From: JANQOH01 sp965201155 | GTDB lineage: Bacteria > Pseudomonadota > Alphaproteobacteria > UBA7887 | DNA length: 64,000 bases | Assembly (NCBI GenBank): GCA_965201155.1 | Contig: OZ241752.1 | Location: forward strand, 2,294,001-2,358,000 | Reading direction: 5' to 3' | Shown: in pieces, positions 25,387 through 34,204 of the stretch | Layout of the letters: every line of letters begins with the position of its first letter | Numbering within the stretch: the stretch's first letter is position 1 | The notes under the pieces: generated by a model | The model's database searches: none | What the model saw: the letters and a program-made list of their open reading frames with translations, nothing else | Told to the model about the DNA's origin: nothing | Made by a program: the position numbers and the translations under genes

Positions 25387-26056
25387 CAGCGCCAAGCCAG
25401 GAGGGCGGCGCGCGCGGCAGCGTGTGCGCACGGCGAAGGGCCGCTCAGTATCCTCCACCCGCTGGCTGGAGCGGCAACTCAACGACCCCTATGTCGCCGG
25501 CGCGCGCGCGGCAGGATATCGCAGCCGCGCCGCGTGGAAACTGGCGGAGATTGACGACCGGTTTCACCTGTTGCGGCCCGGCGCATCCGTGGTGGACCTG
25601 GGGGCGGCGCCCGGAGGCTGGACACAGATCGCGTGCGAGCGGGTGGGCCGGCACGGCCGGGTGATTGCCTGCGACCGGGTGGAAATGGCGCCGGTTGCCG
25701 GGGCCACATTTGTGCGCGGTGATTTTCTGGATGCGGAAGGCAGCGCCGCAGTGCGAGCGGCGCTTGGCGGGCGGGCCGATGCGGTGTTGAGCGACATGGC
25801 AGCGCCGGCCACCGGCACTGGCGCCGATGCGCTGCGCGTGGCGGCGCTGTGCGAAGCCGCGTTTGAATTCGCGCTGGACGCCCTGGACAGCGGCGGCGGG
25901 TTTGTCGCCAAGGTATTGCAAGGCGGCGGGGAAAGCGGCTTGCTGGCGAAAATGAAACGGGCGTTTCGCGAGGTGCGGCACGTCAAGCCGCCGGCCAGCC
26001 GTGCCGAATCGCGGGAGCTCTATCTGGTGGCGCGGGGATTTCACGGCAAGCGGTGA
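25376..26056 (+). CDS. rlmE: 23S rRNA (uridine-2'-O-)-methyltransferase
   Basis: 226 residues if translated from the TTG at 25376, which overlaps the ndk stop. A GTG at 25424 is the alternative, and AGGAGG lies between them at an awkward distance, so the start is uncertain. RrmJ/FtsJ fold: GYRSRAAWKL (catalytic Lys), VVDLGAAPGGWTQ (SAM site), LSDMAAP (catalytic Asp), FVAKVLQGG (Lys), and SRAESRELYLVARGF (Glu). It modifies U2552 of 23S rRNA. The short basic leader before VRTAKGR is common in alphaproteobacteria. Confidence 0.9.
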   Translation: MSVSSAKPGGRRARQRVRTAKGRSVSSTRWLERQLNDPYVAGARAAGYRSRAAWKLAEIDDRFHLLRPGASVVDLGAAPGGWTQIACERVGRHGRVIACDRVEMAPVAGATFVRGDFLDAEGSAAVRAALGGRADAVLSDMAAPATGTGADALRVAALCEAAFEFALDALDSGGGFVAKVLQGGGESGLLAKMKRAFREVRHVKPPASRAESRELYLVARGFHGKR

Positions 26057-26114
26057 CGGCGCCGGGCAGCTCGATGCGAGCGGCAGCCCGCGCACCAAGG
26101 GGCGGGGACAGATA

Positions 26115-27578
26115 ATGGAAATCAGGCAAGCGCTGACATTTGATGATGTGCTGATCCGCCCGGGCTTTTCGGACGTGCTGCCGGCAGAGGCGGATACGTG
26201 CACGCGTTTCACCCGCGATATCACGCTGGGCATTCCGCTGGTATCGGCGGCGATGGATACCGTGACCGAACAACGGTTGGCGATTGCCATGGCGCAGGCG
26301 GGCGGCATGGGGGTGATTCACAAGAACCTCAGCATTGAGCAACAGGCGGACGAAGTGCGGGGGGTTAAAAAGTTCGAATCCGGAATGGTCATCAACCCGG
26401 TAACGGTGAACCCGGAAACGACACTGGCGGAGCTTCACGCCTTGCAGGCGCGCCACAGGATTTCAGGATTCCCAGTGGTGGAAGCTGGCACGCGGCGCCT
26501 GGTGGGGATTGTCACCAACCGCGATGTGCGATTTGCCCGCGACCCGGCGCTGCCGGTGCGCGAACTGATGACCCGGGAGGGTCTGGTGACGGTGTCGGAG
26601 GGCATTGGCGGCGAGGAAGCGAAGAAATTGCTGCACCGCCACCGCATAGAAAAACTGCTGGTGGTGGATGCCTCCTATCAATGCATCGGCCTGATTACGG
26701 TGACCGATATCGAGAAGGCGCAGAAATTTCCCAACGCCAGCAAGGATGAGAAGGGGCGGCTGCGGGTGGCGGCGGCGATCGGCGTGGGGGAAAGCGGCCT
26801 TGAGCGGGCGCGGGCGCTGATCGCGGCAGAGGTGGATGTTCTGGTCGTCGACACGGCGCACGGTCATTCACGCGGGGTGTTGCAGGCGGTGGCGGGCGCC
26901 AAGGCGCTGTCGAACCATACGCAGATCGTGGGCGGCAATGTGGCGACAGCAGAAGGTGCGAAAGCGCTGATCGACGCCGGCGCCGATGCCGTGAAGGTGG
27001 GGATAGGCCCTGGTTCGATCTGCACCACGCGGGTGGTGGCGGGAGTGGGCGTGCCGCAATTTTCCGCGCTGCGCGAGACAGCCGAACTGTGCCGGCAGGC
27101 GGGTGTACCGGCGATAGCCGACGGCGGCATCCGCTATTCCGGCGATCTGGCGAAGGCGCTGGCGGCCGGCGCCGAATGCGCGATGGTGGGTTCGCTGCTC
27201 GCCGGCACGGAGGAAGCGCCAGGGGAGGTGTATCTCTATCAGGGCCGCAGCTACAAGGCCTATCGCGGCATGGGTTCGCTGGGGGCGATGGCGCGCGGTT
27301 CGGCGGACCGGTATTTTCAGGAGGATGTGGCGGACAGTCTGGACCTCGTGCCGGAAGGCATAGAGGCGCGCGTGCCGTTCAAGGGGCCTGCGGGAGCGGT
27401 TCTGCATCAGCTTGTGGGCGGCCTGCGGGCGGCCATGGGCTATACGGGCAGCGCGACGATCGGCGCGTTTCAGGACAATGCAGTATTTCAGCAGGTGACG
27501 TCAGCCGGGGCACGCGAAGGACATGTGCACGATGTGACGATCACGCGCGAGGCGCCAAACTATGATCCCGGGCGGTGA
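26115..27578 (+). CDS. guaB: Inosine-5'-monophosphate dehydrogenase
   Basis: 487 residues; NAD-dependent oxidation of IMP to XMP, the committed step of GMP synthesis. It begins EIRQALTFDDVLIRPGFSDV. Two CBS domains are inserted at about residues 95-210. The catalytic loop GIGPGSICTTR holds the active Cys, followed by IADGGIRYSGD and YRGMGSLGAM. It lies 58 bases after rlmE on the same strand. Confidence 0.97.
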   Translation: MEIRQALTFDDVLIRPGFSDVLPAEADTCTRFTRDITLGIPLVSAAMDTVTEQRLAIAMAQAGGMGVIHKNLSIEQQADEVRGVKKFESGMVINPVTVNPETTLAELHALQARHRISGFPVVEAGTRRLVGIVTNRDVRFARDPALPVRELMTREGLVTVSEGIGGEEAKKLLHRHRIEKLLVVDASYQCIGLITVTDIEKAQKFPNASKDEKGRLRVAAAIGVGESGLERARALIAAEVDVLVVDTAHGHSRGVLQAVAGAKALSNHTQIVGGNVATAEGAKALIDAGADAVKVGIGPGSICTTRVVAGVGVPQFSALRETAELCRQAGVPAIADGGIRYSGDLAKALAAGAECAMVGSLLAGTEEAPGEVYLYQGRSYKAYRGMGSLGAMARGSADRYFQEDVADSLDLVPEGIEARVPFKGPAGAVLHQLVGGLRAAMGYTGSATIGAFQDNAVFQQVTSAGAREGHVHDVTITREAPNYDPGR

Positions 27579-27617
27579 GGCGGTATTCGGCTTGGAGGCG
27601 CAGGGCGGCGCGCGCGC

Positions 27618-27845
27618 TTATATGAGAGCGTCGACCAGCTTGATGGCGTAAAAGGACAGGACGCCGACGGTTATCGACACGACAGCGGCGACGAGCAATT
27701 CGCCGATTTCCAGCGTTTCGGTGCTGCGTTTCGTGACTGTGCGGTCGTTTTCGTAATATGCGGCGAAATTGATAGTGCCGCAGAAGATCAATGCGCCGAT
27801 CACGATAGCGGCGATCACGTGCCAGTTATGGGCTGTCAGTGTCAT
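27618..27845 (-). CDS. Small two-helix membrane protein, unknown function
   Basis: 75 residues with two hydrophobic helices, WHVIAAIVIGALIFCGTINF (residues ~8-27) and LLVAAVVSITVGVLSFYAIKL (~50-70), joined by a charged loop YYENDRTVTKRSTET. I do not recognise a family. It converges with guaB and stands alone. Confidence 0.55.
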   Translation of the reverse strand: MTLTAHNWHVIAAIVIGALIFCGTINFAAYYENDRTVTKRSTETLEIGELLVAAVVSITVGVLSFYAIKLVDALI

Positions 27846-27926
27846 CGGACGCCGTTATCTGGAGTCATGTTCCCGTGGCGGCGGGGGTGTTTCCGCATTT
27901 CCTGACCAAGACTTGCCGGTGCATTC

Positions 27927-28400
27927 TCAGCGGCGGCGGCGCGGTCCGCGGGGCGGCGCCCAGCCAGGGCGGCAACCGGGGCCGCGGCAGAAGCGGTGGG
28001 GCGGTGCAGGCCGCTGTGCGTGGTGGCGGCGATGGTGAGGCGCCGCCATATGGCGCATGAACGGCATTCCCCACTCAAGGCGCAGTCTCGGCAGTTCCCA
28101 GCGGGTCGGAGAGGACGGCCAATGGTGGTGCCGCAATCCGAACGCCGGGTACCGATGCAACCGCCGCGGTGGCGCGACATGATGGTAATGCGGCGGCGGT
28201 GCGACATGGTGGAAATGCGGGACATGCGCACCGGGGTGATGGTGGTGGAAGTGGTGATGGTGACCGACCCGGGGCCCCGGCCCATGGGCATTCGCGCTGC
28301 CGGCTGTGAGTGAGAGGAGGCCAAGGACAGCGGCAAAAACAATGCAAGTGACGGAAGCGGACGATACATTGTTCAGTGCCTTGTTTTCCTTGCTGACCAT
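27927..28400 (-). CDS. Histidine-rich exported protein, unknown function
   Basis: 157 residues from the ATG at 28400. An N-terminal signal (residues 1-38) ends AGSANA-HG. The mature part is exceptionally His-rich: runs HHHH and FHHHH (47-55), PHFHHVAPPPHYHHVAPP (61-78), HHHW, PHHRRHH. It then has a Pro/Arg-rich tail with two cysteines (138, 143). Such periplasmic His clusters suggest binding of Ni, Zn or Cu, but there is no domain match I can name. Gene reality rests on the signal peptide and continuous frame. Confidence 0.5.
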   Translation of the reverse strand: MVSKENKALNNVSSASVTCIVFAAVLGLLSLTAGSANAHGPGPRVGHHHHFHHHHPGAHVPHFHHVAPPPHYHHVAPPRRLHRYPAFGLRHHHWPSSPTRWELPRLRLEWGMPFMRHMAAPHHRRHHAQRPAPPHRFCRGPGCRPGWAPPRGPRRRR

Positions 28401-28453
28401 TTCAGCGCCCTCGGAACTTGCGATGCGGATGGTGCCCCCGCTTTGCCGTGTTG

Positions 28454-29206
28454 TCAAGGCAGAGTGCATGCCGGCGCGCCGCCCGGCGGTTCCGCCGCTG
28501 TCGCCGGCATCTCGTCCCAAGTCCTGCCATCGAGCGTCCGGCCGGTCCGTTTTTTGAACACACCACCCCACTGCTTGAAGAAGAACGGGACCTTGTTTCT
28601 CACGCAGTTGTCACGGATGCTGCGCACCCACGCTGCATCCATGGGCCGTGCGCCCGGCCCTGACTCACCGCCGACGATCACCCAGTCTACGCCCTCGATC
28701 GGCAAGTTTGGCAGCGGCCCAAGCAGGGGTTCAAGCGACAGGAATTTGGTTGCAGCGCCGGTTTCCTTGAGCGCGTCGAGCCGCCCCGCCCACCTTTCGG
28801 ATTCGATACTCGTTCCGAGCCAGATGTTGGGCGACCAGCACAGTTGCCGACTCAGTCGGACAGCGCGGCCAGGGCGTTTGGTCAGCACCTGAAAGGTGTG
28901 CCGGGAAGCGCGGTTCATGACATCGAAAACCGCCTTGATAAAGGTTGCCGGCACCGATTTGTGAAACAGGTCAGCCATCGAGTTCACAAATACCAGCCGC
29001 GGCTGCCGCCACCGGAGCGGGTACTCGAGAGTGGACTCATGCACAGCGACGGAAAATCCGTCCGCGTATTTGTTGACTCCCATGCATTGGAGCCGTCGCG
29101 ACATGCGTTCGGCATAGCAATGCTTGCACCCGTGGCTGATCTTCGTGCACCCGGTGACGGGGTTCCACGTCGCCTCGGTCCATTCGATGGCAGAGCTTGT
29201 GGCCAT
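28454..29206 (-). CDS. DUF5131 / phage Gp37-Gp68 family three-Cys-motif protein
   Basis: 250 residues from the ATG at 29206; a GTG at 29212 overlapping the tcmP stop is the alternative. It opens SAIEWTEATWNPVTGCTK. The three cysteines are Cys20, Cys27 and Cys30 (C-X6-C-X2-C), a putative metal or Fe-S site. Conserved VFVNSMADLFH, FQVLTKRP, LGTSIE and VIVGGESGPGARP follow, all typical of the family. Members are found in phages and genomic islands beside TcmP, as here. The biochemical activity is not established to my knowledge. The tail beyond residue ~235 is non-conserved. Confidence 0.85.
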   Translation of the reverse strand: MATSSAIEWTEATWNPVTGCTKISHGCKHCYAERMSRRLQCMGVNKYADGFSVAVHESTLEYPLRWRQPRLVFVNSMADLFHKSVPATFIKAVFDVMNRASRHTFQVLTKRPGRAVRLSRQLCWSPNIWLGTSIESERWAGRLDALKETGAATKFLSLEPLLGPLPNLPIEGVDWVIVGGESGPGARPMDAAWVRSIRDNCVRNKVPFFFKQWGGVFKKRTGRTLDGRTWDEMPATAAEPPGGAPACTLP

Positions 29207-29208
29207 GA

Positions 29209-30060
29209 TCACAAGTTATCCAGGATGTGCTTCGCGATCGGTATGGCCGGACCGACCCCGTTTGGGTGCCCGACGCAGAACAAGAAGTCGTAAAGAGTAG
29301 ATCCTTTCGAGTTTTTCAGGGGGCGCGATATTTCGAGATGTCTTTTTCCAAACAAGTCACAAAGTTTGCGTTTGTAAATTTCGCGAAGGCCGTCAAGGCC
29401 GGGCGCCCGCTCGTGAGAAATCTCGTCGTCGAGCAGGGATAGTTGAGGGCTTTCGCGGTAAAGGCCTCTCCAGCTTTCGTCACCAAAAACCATCGTGAGA
29501 CGGGTGGCCCAACTGTTGGCAATATCATCGGGGCGCTTCATCTTCGGAAGCATCCGTGCGATGGCAGAGACGGGAAACAGTATCCAAGTATCAAGGGCAT
29601 TGTAACTGGCGATTTTCTCGATGGTCGATCATTTGACCTCTGTGGCGAACGGGTCCAGAAACAGGACTCCGCGCCACCGCTGCCAGTCTTCATTCAAGTT
29701 CGACAGAAAGTCGTTTGCTTCGGAATTTTCGATCACAATGTCTCGGCCGTGGTACTTCGTTTTCAGCTTCTCCAACTCTGCGCTGCGATCGGGATCCTTC
29801 TCAACGAATATCAGCCGGTCGAAAGACTTGTCGACGATCCCGGCCGCGCGGGCCGTGGAACCACGGATGAATTGGCTGACTTCACTCGACCCATCGTCAT
29901 GTGCGGTTGCAATCTCGCCTGTGCCGGCAAAGGCGTCGATGTACATGAGCCTGAACGGCTGATTCTTCAAAGCCGTGGTATAAGCGTCCAGATAGCGTTC
30001 GAGTATGTCGAGCTTCTCCTGCGTCCAAGCCCCGCCGAACCTTTGAGGGTGGTCGCTCAT
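29209..30060 (-). pseudogene. tcmP: tcmP (three-Cys-motif partner), interrupted by an in-frame TGA
   Basis: Read through one stop, this frame gives about 283 residues of a TcmP protein. The first part (30060-29632) has PQRFGGAWTQEKLDILERYL, YIDAFAGTGE, a methyltransferase-like motif, and FVEKDPDRSAELE, ending LFLDPFATEVK. A TGA follows at 29629-29631, where relatives have a Trp (pattern W-x-TIE). The same frame then resumes STIEKIASYNALDTWILFP to its natural stop at 29209. So the lesion is one nonsense codon with no frameshift. It could be real inactivation or a sequencing error. It overlaps the DUF5131 gene. Confidence 0.85.
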
Positions 30061-30387
30061 TACTTGGGTTCCACCGTTCCGCCTACAGTATCTTCTTTGT
30101 TCCCCTGCCCGGCGATCGACGTGTTGCGCCCCGCACTGCGCTCCTTGGCACATGCGCGATAATCTGATGCGGACCCGCGGGTTGGTTCATCGAAGGGATG
30201 TCGTTCGCTCATTCGGACAATCTCTCCTTCTCGGCTCCTTTATATCGCCTACTCTATGGCTATATTACTCCTCTCTTGGAATATCGTCAAGTGTTCTTTT
30301 TATGTTCGAGTTCACGACTCGAGCACCCGCGGCAACAGGATGCGCGCTGGCAGGCGCCGCCCGGAGCGGCAGTCACGCCGCGTTCAT
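30061..30387. other. 327-base non-coding stretch, A/T-richer than its surroundings
   Basis: Between the tcmP start and the stop of the Arg-rich lipoprotein gene. The part 30195-30320 is visibly A/T-rich for this window, with several TAT-containing stretches that may hold the tcmP promoter. No convincing gene, RNA or repeat was found. Confidence 0.5.
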
Positions 30388-31083
30388 TCAGTAGTCGTCG
30401 TCGTGTCGTCGTCGGCGGCGTTCGGCGCGTTTCTCCCTGCGGCGTTCGGCGCGCGGGTTATTGCTGTCATTGCGGCCTGCGCGATGGCGCGGACGCTCTC
30501 CGTCGCGGATGCCGGCGCGGCGTTCACGGCGGATGTGGCGCCGCTGTTCGTGCAGGGTCTCGACATGAGAGTCATCGACGACAATCGGAGCAACGGACGG
30601 CACACGGGGTCGCGAACCCGAGATCGGCGTCCGCTCACGGCGGGGAATATCGACCTGCTGTTGGCGTCGGCGTTCCAAACGTCTTTCCCTGCGGCGTTCG
30701 GCGCGCTTGCCGTTGCCTTCATGGCGGCCTGCGCGTTGCCGTCGGCGCTCCGCGTCACGGGCGGCGGCGCGGCGTTCACGGCGAATTTGGCGCCGTTGTT
30801 CGCGCAGGGTTTCGATATGAGGATCATCGATGAAAATCGGATTGACGGGCGGCACACGATACCGCCTGATCCAGCGCGGCTCAGCGCCGGGAGCATGAAT
30901 GACGCCGGAGGATGCTGCGGGCGGGGCGGGAGATGCGCCTTGATTGGCATTCCCGCCTGACTCATAATCATCGTAGGCGGGCGGCACATATTGCGGAGCG
31001 GGCTGGTAATATGCGTCGCTGCATCCGACGAGGAACAACGAGAGGCCGGCGATGAGCGCCAGGCAACGAATATCTGTACGCAT
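30388..31083 (-). CDS. Arg-rich lipoprotein with internal tandem duplication
   Basis: 231 residues. A lipoprotein signal ends FLVGC (Cys21), followed by a Pro/Tyr-rich spacer. Two homologous blocks follow: residues ~77-138 (PPVNPIFIDDPHIETLREQRR...) and ~161-226 (PSVAPIVVDDSHVETLHEQRR...). Each has a short hydrophobic head followed by a highly charged, mostly Arg/Glu helix likely to be coiled coil. I do not recognise a family. The opposite strand also stays open over much of it because of the repetitive codon pattern. The signal and lipobox support this strand. Confidence 0.55.
   Translation of the reverse strand: MRTDIRCLALIAGLSLFLVGCSDAYYQPAPQYVPPAYDDYESGGNANQGASPAPPAASSGVIHAPGAEPRWIRRYRVPPVNPIFIDDPHIETLREQRRQIRRERRAAARDAERRRQRAGRHEGNGKRAERRRERRLERRRQQQVDIPRRERTPISGSRPRVPSVAPIVVDDSHVETLHEQRRHIRRERRAGIRDGERPRHRAGRNDSNNPRAERRREKRAERRRRRHDDDY
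30403..30855 (-). repeat. Two-copy internal repeat within the lipoprotein gene (about 195 bp each)
   Basis: Copy A is about 30664-30855 and copy B about 30403-30603. Both encode a P-x-V-x-P-I-x-x-D-D/D-S-H-x-E-T-L head and the QRR-x-IRRERRA arginine helix, so one arose by duplication of the other. They have diverged at many positions. Confidence 0.6.
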
Positions 31084-31220
31084 CGCGGCTCTCCTTTCGA
31101 GGTAACGAGCGGCACGGTACATCTTGGGGAAGTGTTCGTGTTTCGTCAATGTCAGGTCCGGCGCCCGACGCGCGGGCCGCGGGCGGCAAGGTGATTGCAT
31201 GAAGATCAAGGGAGCGGTGC

Positions 31221-32765
31221 ATGTATAATCTTTCCACGGTTCTGGAGACGAGCGCGCGCGACGTGCCGGAGCGCACCGCCCTGATCTTTGCCGGGCAGCG
31301 CATTTCCTACCGCGCGCTGAATGCGGCGGCGTGCCAGGTGGCGGGCGGGTTGGCGGCCTCGGGAGTCAGGCCGGGCGATGTCGTTGCTCTCTCCTGTCCC
31401 AATCTGCCTTATTTTCCGATGATTTATTTCGGCATACTCAAGACCGGCGCGACGGTGCTGCCGGTCAATGTCCTGCTTACGCCGGACGAGATAACATACT
31501 TGCTTGACGATTCCGGTGCGCGGGCATTCCTGTGTTTCGAGGGCTCGCCCGAACTGCCACTGGCGAGAGCAGGACATGCGGCGTTTCAACGCGCGGCGCG
31601 CTGCGAGTCATTTCATGTCATCACCGCCAACCCGGCGGGGGCCTCGCCGATTGCCGGCGCCGGCACGCTGGGCGCGCTGATGGCGCGCGGTGCGCCGGTG
31701 TTCGACACGGTTCAGCGCAATGGCGACGATGTGGCGGTGGTGCTCTACACTTCGGGCACCACGGGCCGGCCCAAGGGCGCCGAACTCACGCACACCAACA
31801 TCGTGTTGAACGCCATATTGTCACGCGATCTGGTGGGGACGAACAACGACGACATCCTGCTGCTTGCGCTGCCGCTGTTCCACGTGTTCGGCCAGGTGGT
31901 GCTGATGGTGGCCAGCATAGTCGGCCAGGGGACCATGCTGCTGATGCCGCGCTTCGACCCCGGCGCGGTGCTGAAGGCGCTCCAGGATGAGGGGGTGACG
32001 CTGTTTGCCGGCGTGCCGACGATGTATTGGGCGCTGCTCAACCATCCTGCGGAGGGGATCGATTTTGACCGTATCCGGCAGAATCTGCGCCTGTGCGCGG
32101 CGGGCGGGGCGTCCCTGCCGGTGGAGGTGCTGCGCGGCTTCGAGGAGAAATTCCAGGTGCCGATCCTGGAAGGCTACGGCCTGAGCGAAACCTCCCCCGT
32201 CGTGACGTTCAACCATCTTCACAAGACGCGCAAGCCCGGTTCGGTGGGTACGCCGGTGTGGGGTGTGGAAGTACGCGTGGTGGATGAAAACGACGAGGAT
32301 GCAGCGCCCGGCGACCCCGGCGAGGTGATCGTGCGCGGCCATTGCGTGATGAAAGGCTATCTCAACTGCCCCGAAGACACGGCGGCGGCGTTTCGCGGCG
32401 GCTGGTTCCATACCGGCGATATCGGGCGGTTCGACGAGGACGGCTATCTCTATATCGTCGATCGGGTGAAGGACATGATCATTCGCGGCGGCTTCAATGT
32501 GTATCCGCGCGAAGTGGAAGAAGTGCTGATGACGCACGAAGCCGTGTCGCTGGCGGCGGTGGTGGGCGTGCCGCACGAGCAATATGGCGAGGAGATCAAG
32601 GCGTTCATTGTGCCTGCAGCGGGCCACGAGATCGACGAGGACGCGCTGGTGGCGTGGTCGCGCGAGCATCTGGCGGCCTACAAATATCCGCGTCTGGTGG
32701 AGGTGCGCGACAGCCTGCCGCTGAACGCGACAGGCAAGGTACTGAAAAAGGAGTTGCGGGAATAG
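31221..32765 (+). CDS. Long-chain fatty acid-CoA ligase-like AMP-forming synthetase
   Basis: A 514-residue member of the ANL superfamily that activates a carboxylic acid to its CoA ester. P-loop LYTSGTTGRPKGAELTH, then ALPLFHVFGQ, EGYGLSETSPV (A5), GWFHTGDIGRFDEDGYLYIVDR (A7/A8), IRGGFNVYPREVEE, and the catalytic Lys in NATGKVLKKEL at the C-terminus. Chain-length preference cannot be read. It stands alone, converging with metY. Confidence 0.92.
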   Translation: MYNLSTVLETSARDVPERTALIFAGQRISYRALNAAACQVAGGLAASGVRPGDVVALSCPNLPYFPMIYFGILKTGATVLPVNVLLTPDEITYLLDDSGARAFLCFEGSPELPLARAGHAAFQRAARCESFHVITANPAGASPIAGAGTLGALMARGAPVFDTVQRNGDDVAVVLYTSGTTGRPKGAELTHTNIVLNAILSRDLVGTNNDDILLLALPLFHVFGQVVLMVASIVGQGTMLLMPRFDPGAVLKALQDEGVTLFAGVPTMYWALLNHPAEGIDFDRIRQNLRLCAAGGASLPVEVLRGFEEKFQVPILEGYGLSETSPVVTFNHLHKTRKPGSVGTPVWGVEVRVVDENDEDAAPGDPGEVIVRGHCVMKGYLNCPEDTAAAFRGGWFHTGDIGRFDEDGYLYIVDRVKDMIIRGGFNVYPREVEEVLMTHEAVSLAAVVGVPHEQYGEEIKAFIVPAAGHEIDEDALVAWSREHLAAYKYPRLVEVRDSLPLNATGKVLKKELRE

Positions 32766-32770
32766 GGCGC

Positions 32771-32790
32771 GCGGGCGGGTACCCGCCCGC
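32771..32790. terminator. Palindromic hairpin between convergent genes
   Basis: GCGGGCGGGT and ACCCGCCCGC form a perfect 10-bp palindrome between the acyl-CoA ligase stop (32765) and the metY stop (32806). There is no T-tract, so it is only a possible bidirectional terminator. Confidence 0.45.
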
Positions 32791-32805
32791 CATCAGCGCA
32801 TAGGG

Positions 32806-34134
32806 TCAGACCTTGGCGAGGGCCTGGTCGAGATCGGCGATAATGTCGTCCAGGGTTTCAATGCCGATTGACAGGCGCACGACATCCGGGCCGGCGCCGG
32901 CGGCGATCTGTTGTTCTTCGGTCAATTGCCGGTGCGTTGTCGAGGCCGGCTGCAGGATCAGGCTGCGCGTATCGCCGATATTGGCGAGGTGCGAGAACAT
33001 CTGCACGGAGTCGACGAATTTCAGGCCTGCTTCATATCCGCCCTTGAGGCCGAAGGTGAACACGGCGCCGGCGCCTTTCGGCATGTATTTCTGCGCCAGG
33101 GCGTAATAGGGGCTGGATTCGAGGCCCGAATAGGATACCCAGCTTACCTTGGGGTGGGCTTCCAGCCATTTGGCGGCGCCAAGGGTGTTTGCACAATGGC
33201 GCTCCATGCGCAGGGGCAGGGTTTCCACGCCCTGGAGCAGGTTCCACGCTGCTGTGGGGTTCAGGCCCGGGCCGAAGTCGCGCAGCGCCACGGCGCGCAT
33301 CTTCATGGTGAATCCGAAATCGCCGAAGGTCTCGGCAAACACGAGGCCGTGATACGCGGGGTCGGCGGCGCTGAGGCCGGGGAACTTGTCGTTCTGCCGC
33401 CAGTCGAACTTGCCGGATTCCACGACTATGCCACCCATGGTGTTGCCGTGGCCGCCGATGAACTTGGTTGTCGAATGCACCACTATGTCGGCGCCCCACT
33501 CGAATGGCCGGCAGAGGACGGGCGAGGCGAGTGTGTTGTCGACCACAAGCGGAATGCCGTATTCGTGCGCAACCTGGGCGACGGCCTCGAGGTCGACGAC
33601 TATACCGCCGGGATTGGCGAGGAATTCGAGGAAGATGAACTTGACCTTGTCGGTCATGGCGCGGCGGAAATTTTCCGGATCCGTGGGATCGACGAAATGG
33701 CATTTCCATCCGAGGCGGGGAAAGCTGACGCCGAACTGGGTGACCGAGCCGCCGTAAAGGTTGCGTGAGGAGATGAATTCGTCGCCTTCCTGCAGAAGGG
33801 TTGCGGCGACGAGGAACTGGGCGGCATGTCCGCTGGCGGCGGCGACCGCGCCGCGCCCGCCTTCCAGCGCCGCGACGCGTTCTTCGAGCACGGCGACGGT
33901 GGGGTTGGTCATGCGCGAATAGACGAAGCCGAAGGTCTGCAGATTGAACAGCGAGGCGGCATGGTCGGCATCATCGAAGACGAACGAGGTCGTCTGGTAG
34001 ATCGGGGTTGACCGCGCGCCGGTATAGGGGTCCGGGCGGGCGCCGGCATGCACGGCCAGCGTTTCCATTCCATGGGCGTCGTTGGCTTCGACGCGGTGCA
34101 CGGCGGCAGCGGCCGCCCCTATCGACTCGGTCAT
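32806..34134 (-). CDS. metY: O-acetylhomoserine aminocarboxypropyltransferase (O-acetylhomoserine sulfhydrylase)
   Basis: A 442-residue PLP enzyme of the Cys/Met metabolism family that makes homocysteine from O-acetylhomoserine and sulfide. METLAVHAGARPDPYTGARSTPIYQT opens the conserved part (from residue 23). YSRMTNPT and SGHAAQF follow, and the PLP lysine is Lys224 in STTKFIGGHG. The length of about 440, longer than MetB/MetC, is typical of MetY. It lies 70 bases after the CoA-binding gene, probably in the same transcript. Confidence 0.94.
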   Translation of the reverse strand: MTESIGAAAAAVHRVEANDAHGMETLAVHAGARPDPYTGARSTPIYQTTSFVFDDADHAASLFNLQTFGFVYSRMTNPTVAVLEERVAALEGGRGAVAAASGHAAQFLVAATLLQEGDEFISSRNLYGGSVTQFGVSFPRLGWKCHFVDPTDPENFRRAMTDKVKFIFLEFLANPGGIVVDLEAVAQVAHEYGIPLVVDNTLASPVLCRPFEWGADIVVHSTTKFIGGHGNTMGGIVVESGKFDWRQNDKFPGLSAADPAYHGLVFAETFGDFGFTMKMRAVALRDFGPGLNPTAAWNLLQGVETLPLRMERHCANTLGAAKWLEAHPKVSWVSYSGLESSPYYALAQKYMPKGAGAVFTFGLKGGYEAGLKFVDSVQMFSHLANIGDTRSLILQPASTTHRQLTEEQQIAAGAGPDVVRLSIGIETLDDIIADLDQALAKV

Positions 34135-34204
34135 GGTCGGTATTCTCTTTCTGTCCGTGGGTCCTGCGGTCTGTTTCCGGCGACGGCCTGCGGCGGCAGG
34201 CGGC

